Of a DNA stretch of 64,000 bases, positions 1-12,720 are shown piece after piece. Each line of letters opens with the position of its first letter. Position 1 is the first letter of the stretch. This DNA comes from Climacteris rufus (taxonomy: Eukaryota > Chordata > Aves > Passeriformes > Climacteridae). Position numbers and translations under genes: made by a program. The stretch is from contig VZRZ01006450.1 in NCBI GenBank assembly GCA_013398175.1, positions 124,001 to 188,000 on the forward strand, written 5' to 3'. The notes below the pieces were generated by a model. It was not told the DNA's origin. It did not search any database and was given only the letters and a program-made list of their open reading frames with translations.

Positions 1-3000
1 ACAACTATGTCCAGGAATAGAAGTTGTCTCTGAAAAGAAGCGGTGGACAGTAGGTGGGAGAGCCATACCACGAGGGAATGGAAGCTGCTGTAATAGTACA
101 GTGTGTGTATGGAGAATCTTCTGGGAATACAGGGCTGAAAGGGATGTGTGGAATTGTTACTGAATCCCTCTTGTTTTTACAGAAAATGGCATGAGTTGAA
201 GCAGCAATTGTCAGGGCAGTTTTTTGACTGGGACTAACCAAGCCTGTGTACGTGATGTTCCAGGAAATGTGGTTTGTGGTAGAAACAGACCTGATGTTGA
301 GATCTTGATATGACATTGTGAGCAGTGAACCGGGGCCTGTCTCGCTCTGTCCTCAGGTTGTTGAAACTGTGTGGGTAAGCCCCAAATAAGCTGCTTTTCT
401 TCACTTGAGCTCCTCTCTTTTGGAGAAGAGTGACAAGGAGTGTCAATGTCCCTCTAGTTCAAGATGTTACATAGACACAAGCCATTGGTTCAGCTTAACA
501 CATGTTAAAGGAGAGAGAGATCTCTAATTGCATCAAAGCCACTCTTAAGTTCATGTATGTGGAGCCCATCAAGCTGAAAGCATCCAGACAGCATCTGCTG
601 TTATCAAATCACTCTTGAGTCGAGCTAATTAAAATAGAGCTTCATTTTTCTGAACCATTGTTTGGCAGGAATTCGAAACAGGTCTAACCCAATTTCTGTG
701 TGTTTATGAGCCTTTATTATATCAAAAGTACTTTTCTGTAAATGTACAGGGCAGTGTTAAATGAATTGATCCACACTGTATCACTGGAGATGCACTGTGG
801 GCTTCCTAATGATTTCTCTTTTAGCTTTTTCCAGATACACCCCAGAAAAGCTTGCTTTGTCCCTTATCGTGTCATCTTCCTTCTCTCTTTTCCTTTCTGT
901 ATCACTCTCAAGAAAGTAAATGTCCTTGTATTTCTTTCTTTCATATCCTCCTCCTCCACTCTACTGGGATTTTTGTATTATTAAAACATTTACACATTTG
1001 CTGCCACATGCAAATGCAGAATAATAAACCAGGACTCTTTATACTCCAGACAAGAGCAGGAGATCTTTCACCACTGATTCTTACCCTGTTCTCGTCCCTG
1101 TTGGTTACAGGGGATGGAGAGGAGGGGAATCTAAATGTTGCTGTGTTGGATCTGTTTGATATAGGACTTTTTTCCTTAATTTTTCATTTTAAACATTTTA
1201 TATTTCAGTGTGCAGATTCTGGGTGTCACATTCCTCTTTGTAATTTGCTACATACCAAGCACAAAAGTTAAAGAGATGTAGAAATTGCTCCCTGAAGACA
1301 AGTTGCACTCTTTGGCATGTGAAAGCTAATTTGGGAATATTCTCTGCAGAAAGGGAGTACCTCAAATACGGCCAGTCTGTTCAGAACATCTGAGTGTGAG
1401 TGGCAGCCCAGTGAAACAGTAAAGTCAGGAAATAACTATTTTTCTGTTACCCAGTACAGCCCGAGCTGTTCATGTGATATTCTTGAATTTATTTCTGAGC
1501 AGTGGTTTCATTACAAAGAAAGAAAGTTAGGGATTAGCATTAAGTAAAAATCCTGACAGTGATCTGTCATGAAATCTCCCTGAAAATGTGACAAAGACTT
1601 TGGACTTTTAAAACTAGATGGAAAAATACAAAATAAAACCTATTTTTCTGTATAATTCAAGGAATTTTGCTTCTTTTAACCCAGGTAATTCACCTTGGAA
1701 TGGAATTTAAGTGTATTTTATTTTGCATTTAATGCAGTCTGTTCTGGATGTGTATATTCAACTCTGTGCAGCCTGAGAGCAGTGCACAGAAATGGATACT
1801 GGAGGCAAGTACAATGTTCTCCATAAGCAGACCTGTGGGGAAGGTTCTATTAGATGTTCCCAAAATTATGAAATATTATTGTCTCCTGTTCTGTGCTTTT
1901 AAAGAGATTGTTGCTCAGAAGCTTGCTTTTCTGTTCATTGACAGTGACTTTGCCCTGATTCCTCTTTTAATAAATTTAAGTGAATTTAATGCTGACAAAA
2001 AGCAGCAGAGTCACAGTATTCAGAGGACAGAGCAGGGAGGCTTTTTCTGTAAGTCTTGTAATCAGACCTAATCTGAGGGCCCTGCTGCTGGGGGCTTGAC
2101 TAATCTCATTATTTATTCAGTTCCCATCTCCTTTTGTGAGCCCATCAAGGTGTGCAGTGGGTCCTTTTCTTTCCAGCAACCATCTCATCAGGGTGCTTGG
2201 TCCCTGTGTCAGCCAAGGGCCACAGGCAGGGGCTTTGAGACAGGAGTTTCTGCTGAGGCACAGCTGTAGAGGTAAATCCAGATACTCTTATGGGCAGAAA
2301 TAATTCAAACAACATTGCTGCTCACATCATGGTGAGTACAGAGTGAATGTCTCAGACCAAAGAATATCCTCCTAGGCTTCCCAGCATTTCCTGCATATGC
2401 AGTTGTTGCTGCAGTTTCTACTGCAGAAAGAAATTTGCTGTTCTAGCAAGAAACACTGATTCTTTTTGTGTTTTACCACACCACCAACAAAGTCAAGCCT
2501 TTGGTCTAAGGATCCAAAAGCCCAGGAAATGGATCTCTAGGGTTCCTCGTCAATTTGGAACCTAATGAAATATAGAAAATACTCAATAAAAGCACTCTTA
2601 TTACTTTAAATGTTTAAATGTGGAGTTTTTAGCCATCAGGTTAATGTTTTTGTATCTTTTTTTGATTTGATTGTGAGCACTTTTCCAGGTATCTCTGCCA
2701 CTTGAGCACTAATTGGATTTCCACAGATAAACGGTGCTAGCTGCAGCCCTTACATCACTGTGTTTTTACTTCATCATCATTTTATTTGTTTTTACTGTAA
2801 AGGTTAATAAATCTTGGTGTGTTTAGAGTATGAAACAAGGCAGGCAGGCGAAGAACTGCAGTGTGAAGGGGTGAAGTTTTATATGCTGCTTTCTCAAGTC
2901 AGAGGGGTGGGAGGAGGAGCAGCTGCCCTTTGTGGTGGTTCTAATGGGCTGCTGGGTGTGTTAGTCACCCGGGGAGTGATCCATAATCCTTAAGATAAAA

Positions 3001-4093
3001 AGCGTTGATCTCTCCACTAGTTCTCAGACAGAGCTGTAAGGCACTGGAATTGGGTTACCATTGATTTAAGGTGGGGAGAAGACTGTGTAGTGTGGGTCTA
3101 CTTAAAAAGGGATATGCAGGATTTATTTAGCTTATTTAATTTTTTAAAGAATATTGGAAGCCTTTCAGTGCAAGTGCACCAGAGTTCCCTGTGGATTCTC
3201 AAGGAAGTTAATATAGTACTTGCCAGTATTTTAGGGAAGAACTTACTGAGTGGCAGATTTTACTAAAAAAATTTAGGCTGTGAATAAATTTCTGTGAGAA
3301 TTTATCAAGGTCCCAGATGTTTGCTGTCTCATTCATTTGTTCAGGAAAGTGTGTATTTTTTATCTTTCTCGTGGTTTCCTTGGAAGGTGAGCTTCACTTC
3401 CTGGCACAGCAGAAGTTTCCAGCCACGAAGGCAGTGTGGAAACCCTTTTTAGCCTAGAGGGATTGAACCTAGTGCATTTCAAACACCTACCCCAATTTTG
3501 GACTTCATAGCTTAATAGAAATTGATTGACCGGCCTGTACTCGAGCCAAAGCAGCATTAAAGACTGAATGTACTTGTTTTCTGTTACAAAGATGTAAAAA
3601 TGCAGTGTAGCTCCTCTGGATCAGGTGCAGACTCCTTAGAAAACTGCATTCCAGCCTTGGGTTTCCAGTCGTTCAGTCCATAGCAGCAGTGGCTGTTCTT
3701 CCCTTGGTGTTAATTCCCTGCTGTGGACCCAGATTTCAGATGCTTTCTGCAGCATTTGTCAAGGAAATGGCTGCTTTCTTTTTTTTTTTCCTGAAGTGAG
3801 TAATTGTTTATTAATTTTTCAGCACATAAAGAGTATAATTATAATAGTCCCTGACATGTGCTGGCTGTGCCAAGGTTTAAGCAAAATAAAAACCTGTAGA
3901 AGTGCCGTTTTGAACCGTCTCTGGTTTTTCAGGCCTTCCTGCTTGGGACCCAAATTTCTTTGTAGAAACTCAGGACAAGCACCCTGGCGTCGGTTTAATT
4001 CTCTGAAGAACCAATTCTCTTGGATGTTTTAACTCAGTTTGGGATGGTGGGGTCTTACTCAAGTGTTTCAAGAGAGAAGAGTAGGTGATCAGT

Positions 4094-4127
4094 ACACGGG
4101 ATTTTTTGGTACACCGGATTTTTTGGT
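4094..4127. repeat. 17-bp direct tandem duplication
   Basis: ACACGGGATTTTTTGGT and ACACCGGATTTTTTGGT are adjacent copies differing at one base. It is a small local duplication without evident function. Confidence 0.9.
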
Positions 4128-4625
4128 ATGCACAGTGCTGTGTAGGTTGAGCAGCATCCTGGGTTTGTCCTGACACCCATATTCTTTGTTTCTTTAACTA
4201 GTGTATATAACATCCATGAAAAATGCTAGATTGAACCCAGGGAAAAATGAAGTGGACCCATTGTTTGCAGAATATATATGGTCTGGACAACTGCTGTGGA
4301 AATGTCCCTCATGTTTGCCATTTCATTGTGTTTCACCTCTGTTACAGAAGAACCATGCTAAGAGTTGACAAGAAAGCTCAGTTGCTTTTGGGGCTGGTCA
4401 TGCAAGTTCCTAGAGGTGAGGGAGGAATTGTGTAATGTGAGCTCCTTTCTGCTGAGAACTGGACAAAGACAAGGGACGCAGCTGCTTCTGGATCTGTGAA
4501 GTTATTCCACTTGCAGTCCCCACAGACGGGGCAGCTCTGGCCAATCAGACGTCTTGGCCCTTACTTCGTTTTCCCCTTAATGGGACAATTAACAGCAGGA
4601 ACAAAGTGCATGGTCTGCTCAGTCT

Positions 4626-4748
4626 TTATTATTATTTGTGTTGTAATAAATGTTGAGGAGGCCATTTGCAGACCAGCACCAGGCACTGTGCAAATGCAGA
4701 GGAAAAGGACCATTCTTGTCCCAAAGAGCTCTAAGCAAAATACTAAAT
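4626..4748. mobile_element. Ancient amniote interspersed repeat fragment (L3/CR1-tail or MIR type)
   Basis: The order of words TATTATTATTTGTGTTGTAA, CCAGGCACTGTGCAAA, and CTTGTCCCAAAGAGCTCTAAGC follows a repeat tail that is common in reptile and bird genomes (consensus-like ATTGTGCTAGGCGCTGTACA and CCCCAAAGAGCTTACAA). Identity is by memory of the family, and the copy is strongly decayed. Family name and orientation remain uncertain. Confidence 0.45.
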
Positions 4749-5949
4749 GTATAAAAGATTGTCCAATGTTTTAAGTCTTTCTCCTTTTGCTATTTCTTCC
4801 CAGCTGCTGTGGTTTGCATGATTTATTGTGCACCTGTCACAATTTCCAGCTTCTCTAATGTTTTCAATGTGAAACCTGTTGTTTGTTAGATTCTGGTGAT
4901 CTGGATGGTTTCCTCCAGTATCTCCTATATTTGTTATGTCATTCAGATTTTCCTCGTCCTGACATCATCACAAGCTCCCCAACTTCAGCCCTAATTGTTT
5001 GGGGCTTTATTGCTGAAAGGAAAATGTTCATTCTCTAATCTTCATTTCCTACGATTTAAAAATTATATGAAATTGGGTTCTTTAAATTAGAGGTTTGAGG
5101 AATAGTAACCTGCTGTTTGTTCTTGTCATTTGAGTCTTTTCAGTCTTAAACATCTTTATAGCTTCTTCTGCAGATAGGTTCTACTTTCAATCCTCTTGGA
5201 CTAAATCTAAACCGTTGTATTACTGGTATTGTCCAGTCCCTTGACTGTGGAATTAGAAGGATCTAAGTAAGTGTGAACCATGACCCTCCTCTGGTGCATC
5301 TCTTGATTGATTCAGCCTTCTGGAGTCTCCCATTTCATAGTGATTTTAAGTACTCTGGCACAGCTGTTAGGGGTGACACAGACTTCTATCCTCACATCAT
5401 TCTCCAGCTCCCTAACGTGTGAATGAACCTTCTGCAGTCCTTATCTGCCCTGTAGTTAAGGGAATGAAAATGTAATAAATCACAGCTTCGTTGGGTTTTA
5501 CATTTTACACGTGTGAAGGGAACAGGGTAAAAGGGATTTCTTTGGAAAGCTGCTGTATTTGAGCTCTGCAGTAACGGCGCTATGGAGACAGGTGTGGGGA
5601 AGGTGAGAGTTGGAGGTGCTGCCATCCAGTCCCCTGGAAGCTGGATCAAGAATTTTTTTAGTTGTGAAGCCATGGACTGAGCCTAGTTCTGCTGTAGTGA
5701 GCATCTTGGACACTAGGTCATTACATTCCTTTGCGGTGATTCAGCTCCAACAGCTTGACACTTGCATTAATTTTACAGCATAGCCCCTGTGATCCTTAAC
5801 TTCCTCCTAGAAGAAGGGAGAAGCAAGTTGTGGAAATGGGGTACTGTCATGGACAGTTACAAAAATGAGGTTTTCTTTACTAAGTGTTGACCTTCTCTCT
5901 GACATCTTCCTTAGGTCCCGTGGAATCAGTTGGGTGGCCCTGTCCCCCA

Positions 5950-6245
5950 CGAGGCTCTCTGGGGGGTTATTGCCGTGTTCCCGCACACACAATTCCAAAC
6001 CGCGTGCTCACGCTGGCATTGCAGGCGTTATCCCGGGGTTATTGCCGTGTTCCCGCACACACAATTCCAGGCGTTATCCCGGGGTTATTGCCGTGTTCCT
6101 GCACACACAATTCCAGGCGTTATCCCGGGGTTATTGCCGTGTTCCTGCACACACAATTCCAGGCGTTATCCCGGGGTTATTGCCGTGTTCCTGCACACAC
6201 AGCTCCAAACCGCGTGCTCGCACTGGCATTGCAGGCGTTATCCCC
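5950..6245. repeat. 46-bp minisatellite with flanking 72-bp variant units
   Basis: The unit starts at GGCGTTATCC and recurs at 6024, 6070, 6116 and 6162, exactly 46 bases apart. The next start, 6234, is 72 bases on, because that unit carries a 26-base extension containing AACCGCGTGCTC and CTGGCATTGCA. The same extension occurs in the partial first unit before 6024, so the array is framed by long units with three short units between. Copies differ by only one or a few bases (CCCGCACA versus CCTGCACA), which implies recent expansion or homogenisation. It is GC- and CpG-richer than its surroundings. Confidence 0.95.
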
Positions 6246-7977
6246 ACATCCCACCCCTCTCACCTCGCCGCGATTCCTTCTTTGGTGGTGCTGGGGATTA
6301 TAGGGAGCTTGCAACTTCAGTTTAGGCAGAAGAACCGTACAAAACGAGGATTTTTACAGTTTATTTTCCCTCTGAAAGTTAGATGTTTTCTCTTCAATAC
6401 AAAGTTAAAATGTTTGAACTCTAGAAAAAAGGTTCATGCTGCTCACTGGTTAAATTTATTATGGCTGCATTATCAGTTTAATACATTTAGTTTGCTCTTC
6501 TGCTCATATTTCTTATGTTTTTCCATCATTTATCACTTCCCTGTAACAGTTTTTATTGTGTTAAACCTAGTGTTATGAAGTCTCATTTGGAGGTGTATTT
6601 CCGAAATAAAAGAATACATAGCTAGCACATTTTATCTGCAAATAAAAATAGTAATTTTATGTTTCTTTTAAGGTATGTGTAAAAATTTCTGGTTCTTTAT
6701 AGTATTATGCATGTAAGTTAGCTTGAATGGTATTCCTCTTAAAAAGACAGGAATTTTGTGAAGATGTCCACTATGTTCTGAATGGAATTATAAAAAACTG
6801 AAGATGACAGATGTTTCACTTTGAAAGGTGACCACTACACAGATGAAGTCGCTACTTTTCATAAGGGCTTTTACTCCATATATCAATGTGTTTTAAGAGA
6901 GACTTGGGTCAATAATACCATGCTTTAGAATTCCCTAAATACATATTTACACAATAGACCTTAAAATATATTAGTCTATCATGTCAGCTCCTGTACACTT
7001 CTATCGGGATGTTTTATGTCCTTAACATATGATACAATAAAACTTTATTTTATATAACATTTTTCATACAAAATGTATCCTAAAATGTGTTGTGGGGTTA
7101 AACGAGACTTTCACAAGGTTAAAATTAAAAAAAAGCTGAAGGGTGCAGGAAAATTAAGTGCTTTGCATAGGCTAGATATATTTAGTTGAACAAAGGGAAT
7201 CTGAGTGAAAAATCCACCGAGCTGAGAGCCTGTAAGAGTGATCGGAGCTGCAGAGCAGGATCCCTGGAAGTGGTGAGGTTATGTGAGGAAAGGCTGCTCT
7301 GTGCGAATGCAGGAGGTGGAAAGGTCACGCCTCCGGGAGCAGCTGGAGGAAGTGTGGGGTAGCTCCTGGAACAAAGAGGTTGAAAGCAGGGACTGTGTGG
7401 AGTCACTTCTTTGTAGTGGGAATAGCAGAAGGAATGAGGGCAAAGTATGTTGAAGGGGAGGAAGGCAGCCGAGAGCGCGGTGTGCCAGCTGAGCTGCAGG
7501 GTGCGATGGATGGGAACAGGGTGGCAGAACACCGGGGCTCTCAGCTGCTCCATCGCTGCTCGCTCCAGCCTGGCCCCGGCACTCCGCAGGCACAACACTC
7601 TGACAGCTCACACGCGGGTTTTTTTTTTTTTTCTGGCTTTTTTAATTTAAAAAAAATTTTTTTTGGTCATCCTATTCATGTAAATTAAGTAAGGCTTTTT
7701 TGTGTGTGATAATTATAGATAAATGTATTTAAAGTAGATCTGGATTTTGTAGTCCTCAGGAAAAAGAGGAAGAGCAATTTTTCCCCCCGTCCCTGTCATG
7801 TGTTCGTTTTAATGAGCAATTTTAAAAAATTGAAAATAAAAGAGGAAAATGAATAGGTGTTGAACCAGCCTGTGATATGTAAATGCCAACTAGTAATTAC
7901 CTAAAACCTCAATTTTCTTTCTGTTTCATCTTGCAAAACATTTCATTTCCACCGAGTGAAAACACTTAATTTGGGCT

Positions 7978-8016
7978 GTGACGGCGGCGGCGGGCGGCGG
8001 CGGCGCCGCCAGGGGG
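7978..8016. repeat. CGG-rich tract at the edge of an assembly gap
   Basis: The sequence switches abruptly from AT-rich intron to a run of GGC/CGG triplets (GCGGCGGCGGGCGGCGGC and similar), followed directly by N. The repeat probably caused the gap. Confidence 0.85.
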
Positions 8017-8432
8017 NNNNNNNNNNNNNNNNNNNNNNNNNNNNNNNNNNNNNNNNNNNNNNNNNNNNNNNNNNNNNNNNNNNNNNNNNNNNNNNNNNNN
8101 NNNNNNNNNNNNNNNNNNNNNNNNNNNNNNNNNNNNNNNNNNNNNNNNNNNNNNNNNNNNNNNNNNNNNNNNNNNNNNNNNNNNNNNNNNNNNNNNNNNN
8201 NNNNNNNNNNNNNNNNNNNNNNNNNNNNNNNNNNNNNNNNNNNNNNNNNNNNNNNNNNNNNNNNNNNNNNNNNNNNNNNNNNNNNNNNNNNNNNNNNNNN
8301 NNNNNNNNNNNNNNNNNNNNNNNNNNNNNNNNNNNNNNNNNNNNNNNNNNNNNNNNNNNNNNNNNNNNNNNNNNNNNNNNNNNNNNNNNNNNNNNNNNNN
8401 NNNNNNNNNNNNNNNNNNNNNNNNNNNNNNNN
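8017..8432. other. Assembly gap (416 N)
   Basis: Unknown bases between a CGG tract and a 32-bp GC-rich minisatellite. Open frames that cross this gap are artefacts of N translation. Confidence 0.99.
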
Positions 8433-8553
8433 GCCGCTGAGGGAGCCCCGGGGCCGCTGAGGGAGCCGCTGAGTGAGCCCCGGGGCCGCTGAGGGAGCCG
8501 CTGAGGGAGCCCTGGGGCCGCTGAGGGAGCCGCTGAGGGAGCCCCGGCGGCCG
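8433..8553. repeat. 32-bp GC-rich minisatellite
   Basis: The word GGGCCGCTGAGGGAGC recurs with GCCGCT starts at 8453, 8485 and 8517, exactly 32 bases apart, after a shorter first unit at 8433. Each unit is itself made of two related pieces (GCCGCTGAGGGA repeated). The array likely continues into the gap, so its true copy number is unknown. Confidence 0.92.
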
Positions 8554-8579
8554 CGGGGCCTCGCCCGCTCAGCCTCGGG

Positions 8580-8935
8580 GCGGAAAAGATCTCCGGGACC
8601 ATCGGCTCCAGCCTGTGACCCAGCACCACCTTGTCGGCTAGAGCAGAGCGCTGAGTGCCGCGTCCGGTCTTTCCCTGAACGCCTTCAGGCACGGTGACTC
8701 TACCACCTCCCTGGGCAGCCCCTTCCAATGTCTGATCACCCTTTCTGTGAAGAAATTCTTCGTAATGGCCAACCTGAACCTCCCTAGATGCAGCTTAAGA
8801 CTACGTCCCCTTGACCTGTCGCTTGTTTTCTGGGAGAAGAGCCCAAATCCCACCTGGCTGTGATTTCCTGACTGGGAGTTGTAGAGAGCAGAAAGGTCCC
8901 CCCGAACCTCCTTTTCTTCAGGCTGAGCGGGACCT
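8580..8935 (-). mobile_element. CR1 LINE fragment, 3' end with ORF2 C-terminus
   Basis: On the minus strand a 71-codon frame (8853 to 8638) contains GRFRLAITKNFFTERV and HWKGLPREVVESP, the characteristic C-terminal end of the CR1 ORF2 (reverse transcriptase polyprotein). The non-coding tail follows, with ACAAGGTGGTGCTGG. The words CCACCTCCCTGGGCAGCCC and TTCTGTGAAGAAATTCTTC on the plus strand are standard reverse-complement CR1. The element is 5'-truncated, as is usual for CR1. Its extreme 3' end (the ATTCTATG-type microsatellite) is missing; the match stops at the GC-rich minisatellite. CR1 is the dominant retrotransposon of birds, so this supports an avian or reptilian source. Confidence 0.93.
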
Positions 8936-11900
8936 GTGACAGGGACATGGCCGGGGCCAGTTTCCTCACCCTTCGTGTGGCTGTCTCTGAGTTAGGTGTC
9001 ATTCACAGTCTGAGTTTCCAGCACCTAGGATTTTCCCTTTTTTGTCTTGTATTACCATTTTTGGGTTTTGTTTGTTTGTTTGTTTTTTGGTTGCTATTCT
9101 GTATTTTCATAGTTCCAGTTTCTTCATTTCAGATATGGTTCAAAGCCTGTTTCTTCCTCACCTTTGTTCCTGTGAATCTTGCTTTAAATTGTATGTTTTT
9201 CTCCTCACTGATTTATATGAGGGCTTTGTCATTCTTGTTACAGCATTTTTAAACTTTTCTGCATCCGACTTTGAGATGTGGCAAGCTTTGTAGGTTTCTA
9301 GGTTATCTCTCAACTGAAATAATTCCTGGGGTTCTGTTTGTTTTCATATAAATCTCAATGAAATCACAGGAGCTTTCAAGCGTTCCTCCTCCCCTGACTG
9401 ACCTGCAGATAATTCCTTTCCAAATACCAAGTGTTTTCCGTGAAACACGAATTTCACGTGAGCCCTGGGTGCAGATCGCCGACCTGGGACAAGGCTGGTG
9501 CTGGGGAGGAGCAGTGCTGGCGCGGTGTCCCGGCCCAGCTGGGCGGGAGCGCTGCTGGGATGTGGGAGCAGTGCCTCCTTAGTGAGATATATGGCTTCAT
9601 AATTAGCCCCTTGCATTTTTTCCGAGTGCTGGCATCAGCGTTCTGTGATGTGTTTCCCTGATTAACAGCTGCTTTGCAACTATTTCCGTGTGCCACCGAT
9701 AACCATATTTGTCAAGTTAGTCCTGGCAGGGCACTGATTTCTTACTAAAACACAGCATTTCTGTTGGAAGGGGTTTTCTCGTTCACTGTCGTGCCAGGCT
9801 TTTAAGTCAGCCCTTGTTAAAACGTAAGTTGGCTTTAGCCTGATGCTTGTTAACAGGATTCTGGGTATCTCCTTTAGAGTAGGAGTGCAGAAACCTTTCA
9901 CAGACAATTTAATCTTCCAAGCCTTGCAAACATACAGCCATACACTGAGGGGGTGTTGCTGTAGTCTAATATATTGATCAGTTCCATTTGCCCTATAGCT
10001 GTGGCCTTCTGCTCTGGCTGAAATAGGTTGAGTGTTTGTTGATACTGCCATATTATTATTTTTTAATACACTGGAAAAAAATTAATTCCAACTTCTTTTA
10101 CATACGTCATGTATATTGCCAGTGTTGATTGCTTCCGCACATGTAATGTAAACTGTCTGTGCACAGTTCATGGCCCGGGCCGCCTCTGCTTAATGAAAAG
10201 AAGTGTTGCATTTAAACAGATACAGATCCACTCAGAAAGACAAAATACCATCCCTTGCAACATATAATTCAGGCCCAACCTTTACATCACAGGTCATCTC
10301 AAAGTCTCAGTCTATCAACAAATGCGGTTTAGTAATAACCTACAGAGGGTTCCCAGTATTAGGAAATCTATTAGAGCTCGTATGGGCTGTGCTCCCAGTG
10401 GCTGTTGAGTCTGTTTTCCACGTGGAACTCTTACCAAATCCTGTGGAACTTCTGTTGATGAAGATCTTCTATATTTGTGTTAATTGATTGGGTGAGGTTG
10501 TTGGTTTTTGTTTGATGGCTTTTTTCCTTTTTTTTCTTTGTTTTGGTTGGTAGAAAATTGGCATTTGCCACAGTATTTTAAATGTCATGTTTATTTTTCT
10601 AATACTAGTAACTGATAAAGTAGCTTAGATTGCTTTATTGGAAACCCTGCAGCTTTGAGCACAGTAAGAAAAAAGGCTGTCTTTATCTTCTCCATTAACA
10701 CAAAAGGGAGGGAAATTAGGAATGAGGGACCTTGGCTGTAACTCCAAGTGCTGTGCTTTGGCCCAGAATTTTGCCAGGCTGCTGCACTCCCACAGCATCT
10801 GCAATAAAGTTCCTGTCTTCATTTTATATCTTTGACATTGAAGCAGATATTTGTCCTGAATTTATGTGATTTGTCCAGTTGCAAATATAATCTATGAATA
10901 GTGACATTGATCTTTTAATTGGAAAATCAAACTGTAGGACAAGACCTGCTGCAGGATTCCACCCATCTCCACCCAGTCAGAAAGATGTCTTTGTGGATCC
11001 TGTCGCTGCAGGAGAGGTGGTGGTGGGAAAGCAAGTTTTCAAAAGCCAAATACACTGTCTTTCTATAACACAAATACGTACCTGATCCATTAGATAAAGC
11101 CAGTGTGCTGGACAGTGCGTGCTGACCATCTAAGAATCAGAGCAGTGATACAAGGTTCATTATTTGGCAGTGTCCTAATACCATAAAAATTTGGAGAAGT
11201 GTTACAAATGCTACAGAAATAGTATGGAACAATGTTAGCAGCTGAGTCAGAATGCTATTTGCCACATGATTTTTTTGGCTATACGCAGGACTGCAAGTCT
11301 TCTCATCTTCCTCCTCCTTTTTCTGTTGTTTAAATTATGGACTGCAGTTGCTCTTGTTTGTGCAAAGAAAATGATCCATAGAAGGTAGGGAAGTTCTTGT
11401 GTATGTTTGTTGAAAATATTGGCATTTTGACATGGCCAAAATGGCTTTGTAAGTTGCTCGTGTATACAAGATGAATTATAAAAATAAAGACATTTCAGCT
11501 CAGTCTATAGGAGGAATGTTCAGAGATAAATGCAAACACAATATGAGAAACATGGGATTACTGGGGGAGGAATACATGTCCAGGATTTTTTTTATGGACT
11601 TTGTTGTTGCTTGTGATTTCATTTTGTTTTAAGATTAAAAAGGCTGTGAATAATGGAGGAAGTGATGCAGGGGAGAGATAAAATAGAAGTTTATTTTGGA
11701 GTGAAATTTACTACTGAAATGTTTACATTTTTATAAGGCAAAAATAAGCTTTAATAAAGGGTTAGAATCAATGAAATGTTCACATGGTTGTTATTGAAAT
11801 AGCACAATGAAAAACACTGCTTATTTCTTACAGGTTTTTTAATGCTTAAAAATTGATAATTAAATATTAGAGCTTGCAGAACTGCAGGTCTGCTGGCTGT

Positions 11901-12299
11901 TCGTGTCTCTAGCTCAGTAAATGTGGGAGGGAGTGTTGAGGAGTATCTGAAGACACAAACAAGTAATTATTGTTAGAAGGAGAGTGGCTTTGATATGTTC
12001 ACGTGTCTGTCGGTCTGCTCATTTGGGCATCTTTCTTATTCAGCATATTATCTTAAGGTTATTAGTTTGGGCCCTTTATATTTCTGCATCTGGCACAGCA
12101 ATATCAGCACAGTTTAAATCTGCGATTTGCCTGTCACCTGCATTTCAGCTGGAGACAGATCAAGTGCACATAAATGAAGCCAAAGTATACTTTATGTGGG
12201 GTGTTTTTCTCTACTGTTTTGTGGTTCAAAATTACTGAATGTAAACTTAAGGAAAAAATGCAGGAAAACAATAAAATGAAAAGAATTAAAAATACCCCA

Positions 12300-12720
12300 T
12301 TCATTTTATCCTCCCAACTTTGAAGTGTGCTGGGACTTTGTCAAATTCCCGTTAAAATAAATATGTCAATTTCATCTCTCTCTCAGATTCATTTATCATG
12401 CTTTTTTAAAAGGTGTTTTCTGCTTTACCTGATGTTTAAATTGGATTCGCTCGTTTATGCTGTTCTTTGCTGTATCCCCCATGTTTTTCTTAAATGAATT
12501 AGTAATGACAGTGTACTCCATCATACCCTCTCTACAGCCACTTTAAGGGAAGCCTGGTGATCTAAACCTTTTAACCTATTAAAGATGATTTTCCCCAATT
12601 GAATCAGACCCACCACAGGTGTAATAACTAATCATTTAAACTACACCTGCTATTATGTATTTTTAAGCCATTATGCATGTTGGATAGATGATAATTCATG
12701 TTTATTGCATTGTCCAATGG
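12300..12720. promoter_or_regulatory. Candidate conserved non-coding block (intron 2)
   Basis: The stretch is AT-rich and repeat-free, with dense homeodomain-like words (GAATTAGTAATGA, ACTAATCATTTAAAC) and retained CpGs (GGATTCGCTCGTTT) that would normally decay in intronic DNA. Conservation cannot be seen from one sequence; this is inference. Confidence 0.3.

Noticed and set aside
6024..6245. CRISPR-like array
   Set aside because: Units are contiguous near-identical 46-mers with no unique spacers, in a vertebrate intron.
5865..6578. 237-codon repetitive ORF as a protein gene
   Set aside because: It is the minisatellite read through three rotating frames, open equally in all three, without splice or codon evidence.
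7943..8728. Open frames of 160-261 codons across the first N run
   Set aside because: Most of each frame is unknown bases translated as X, and the known parts are GC-rich repeat.
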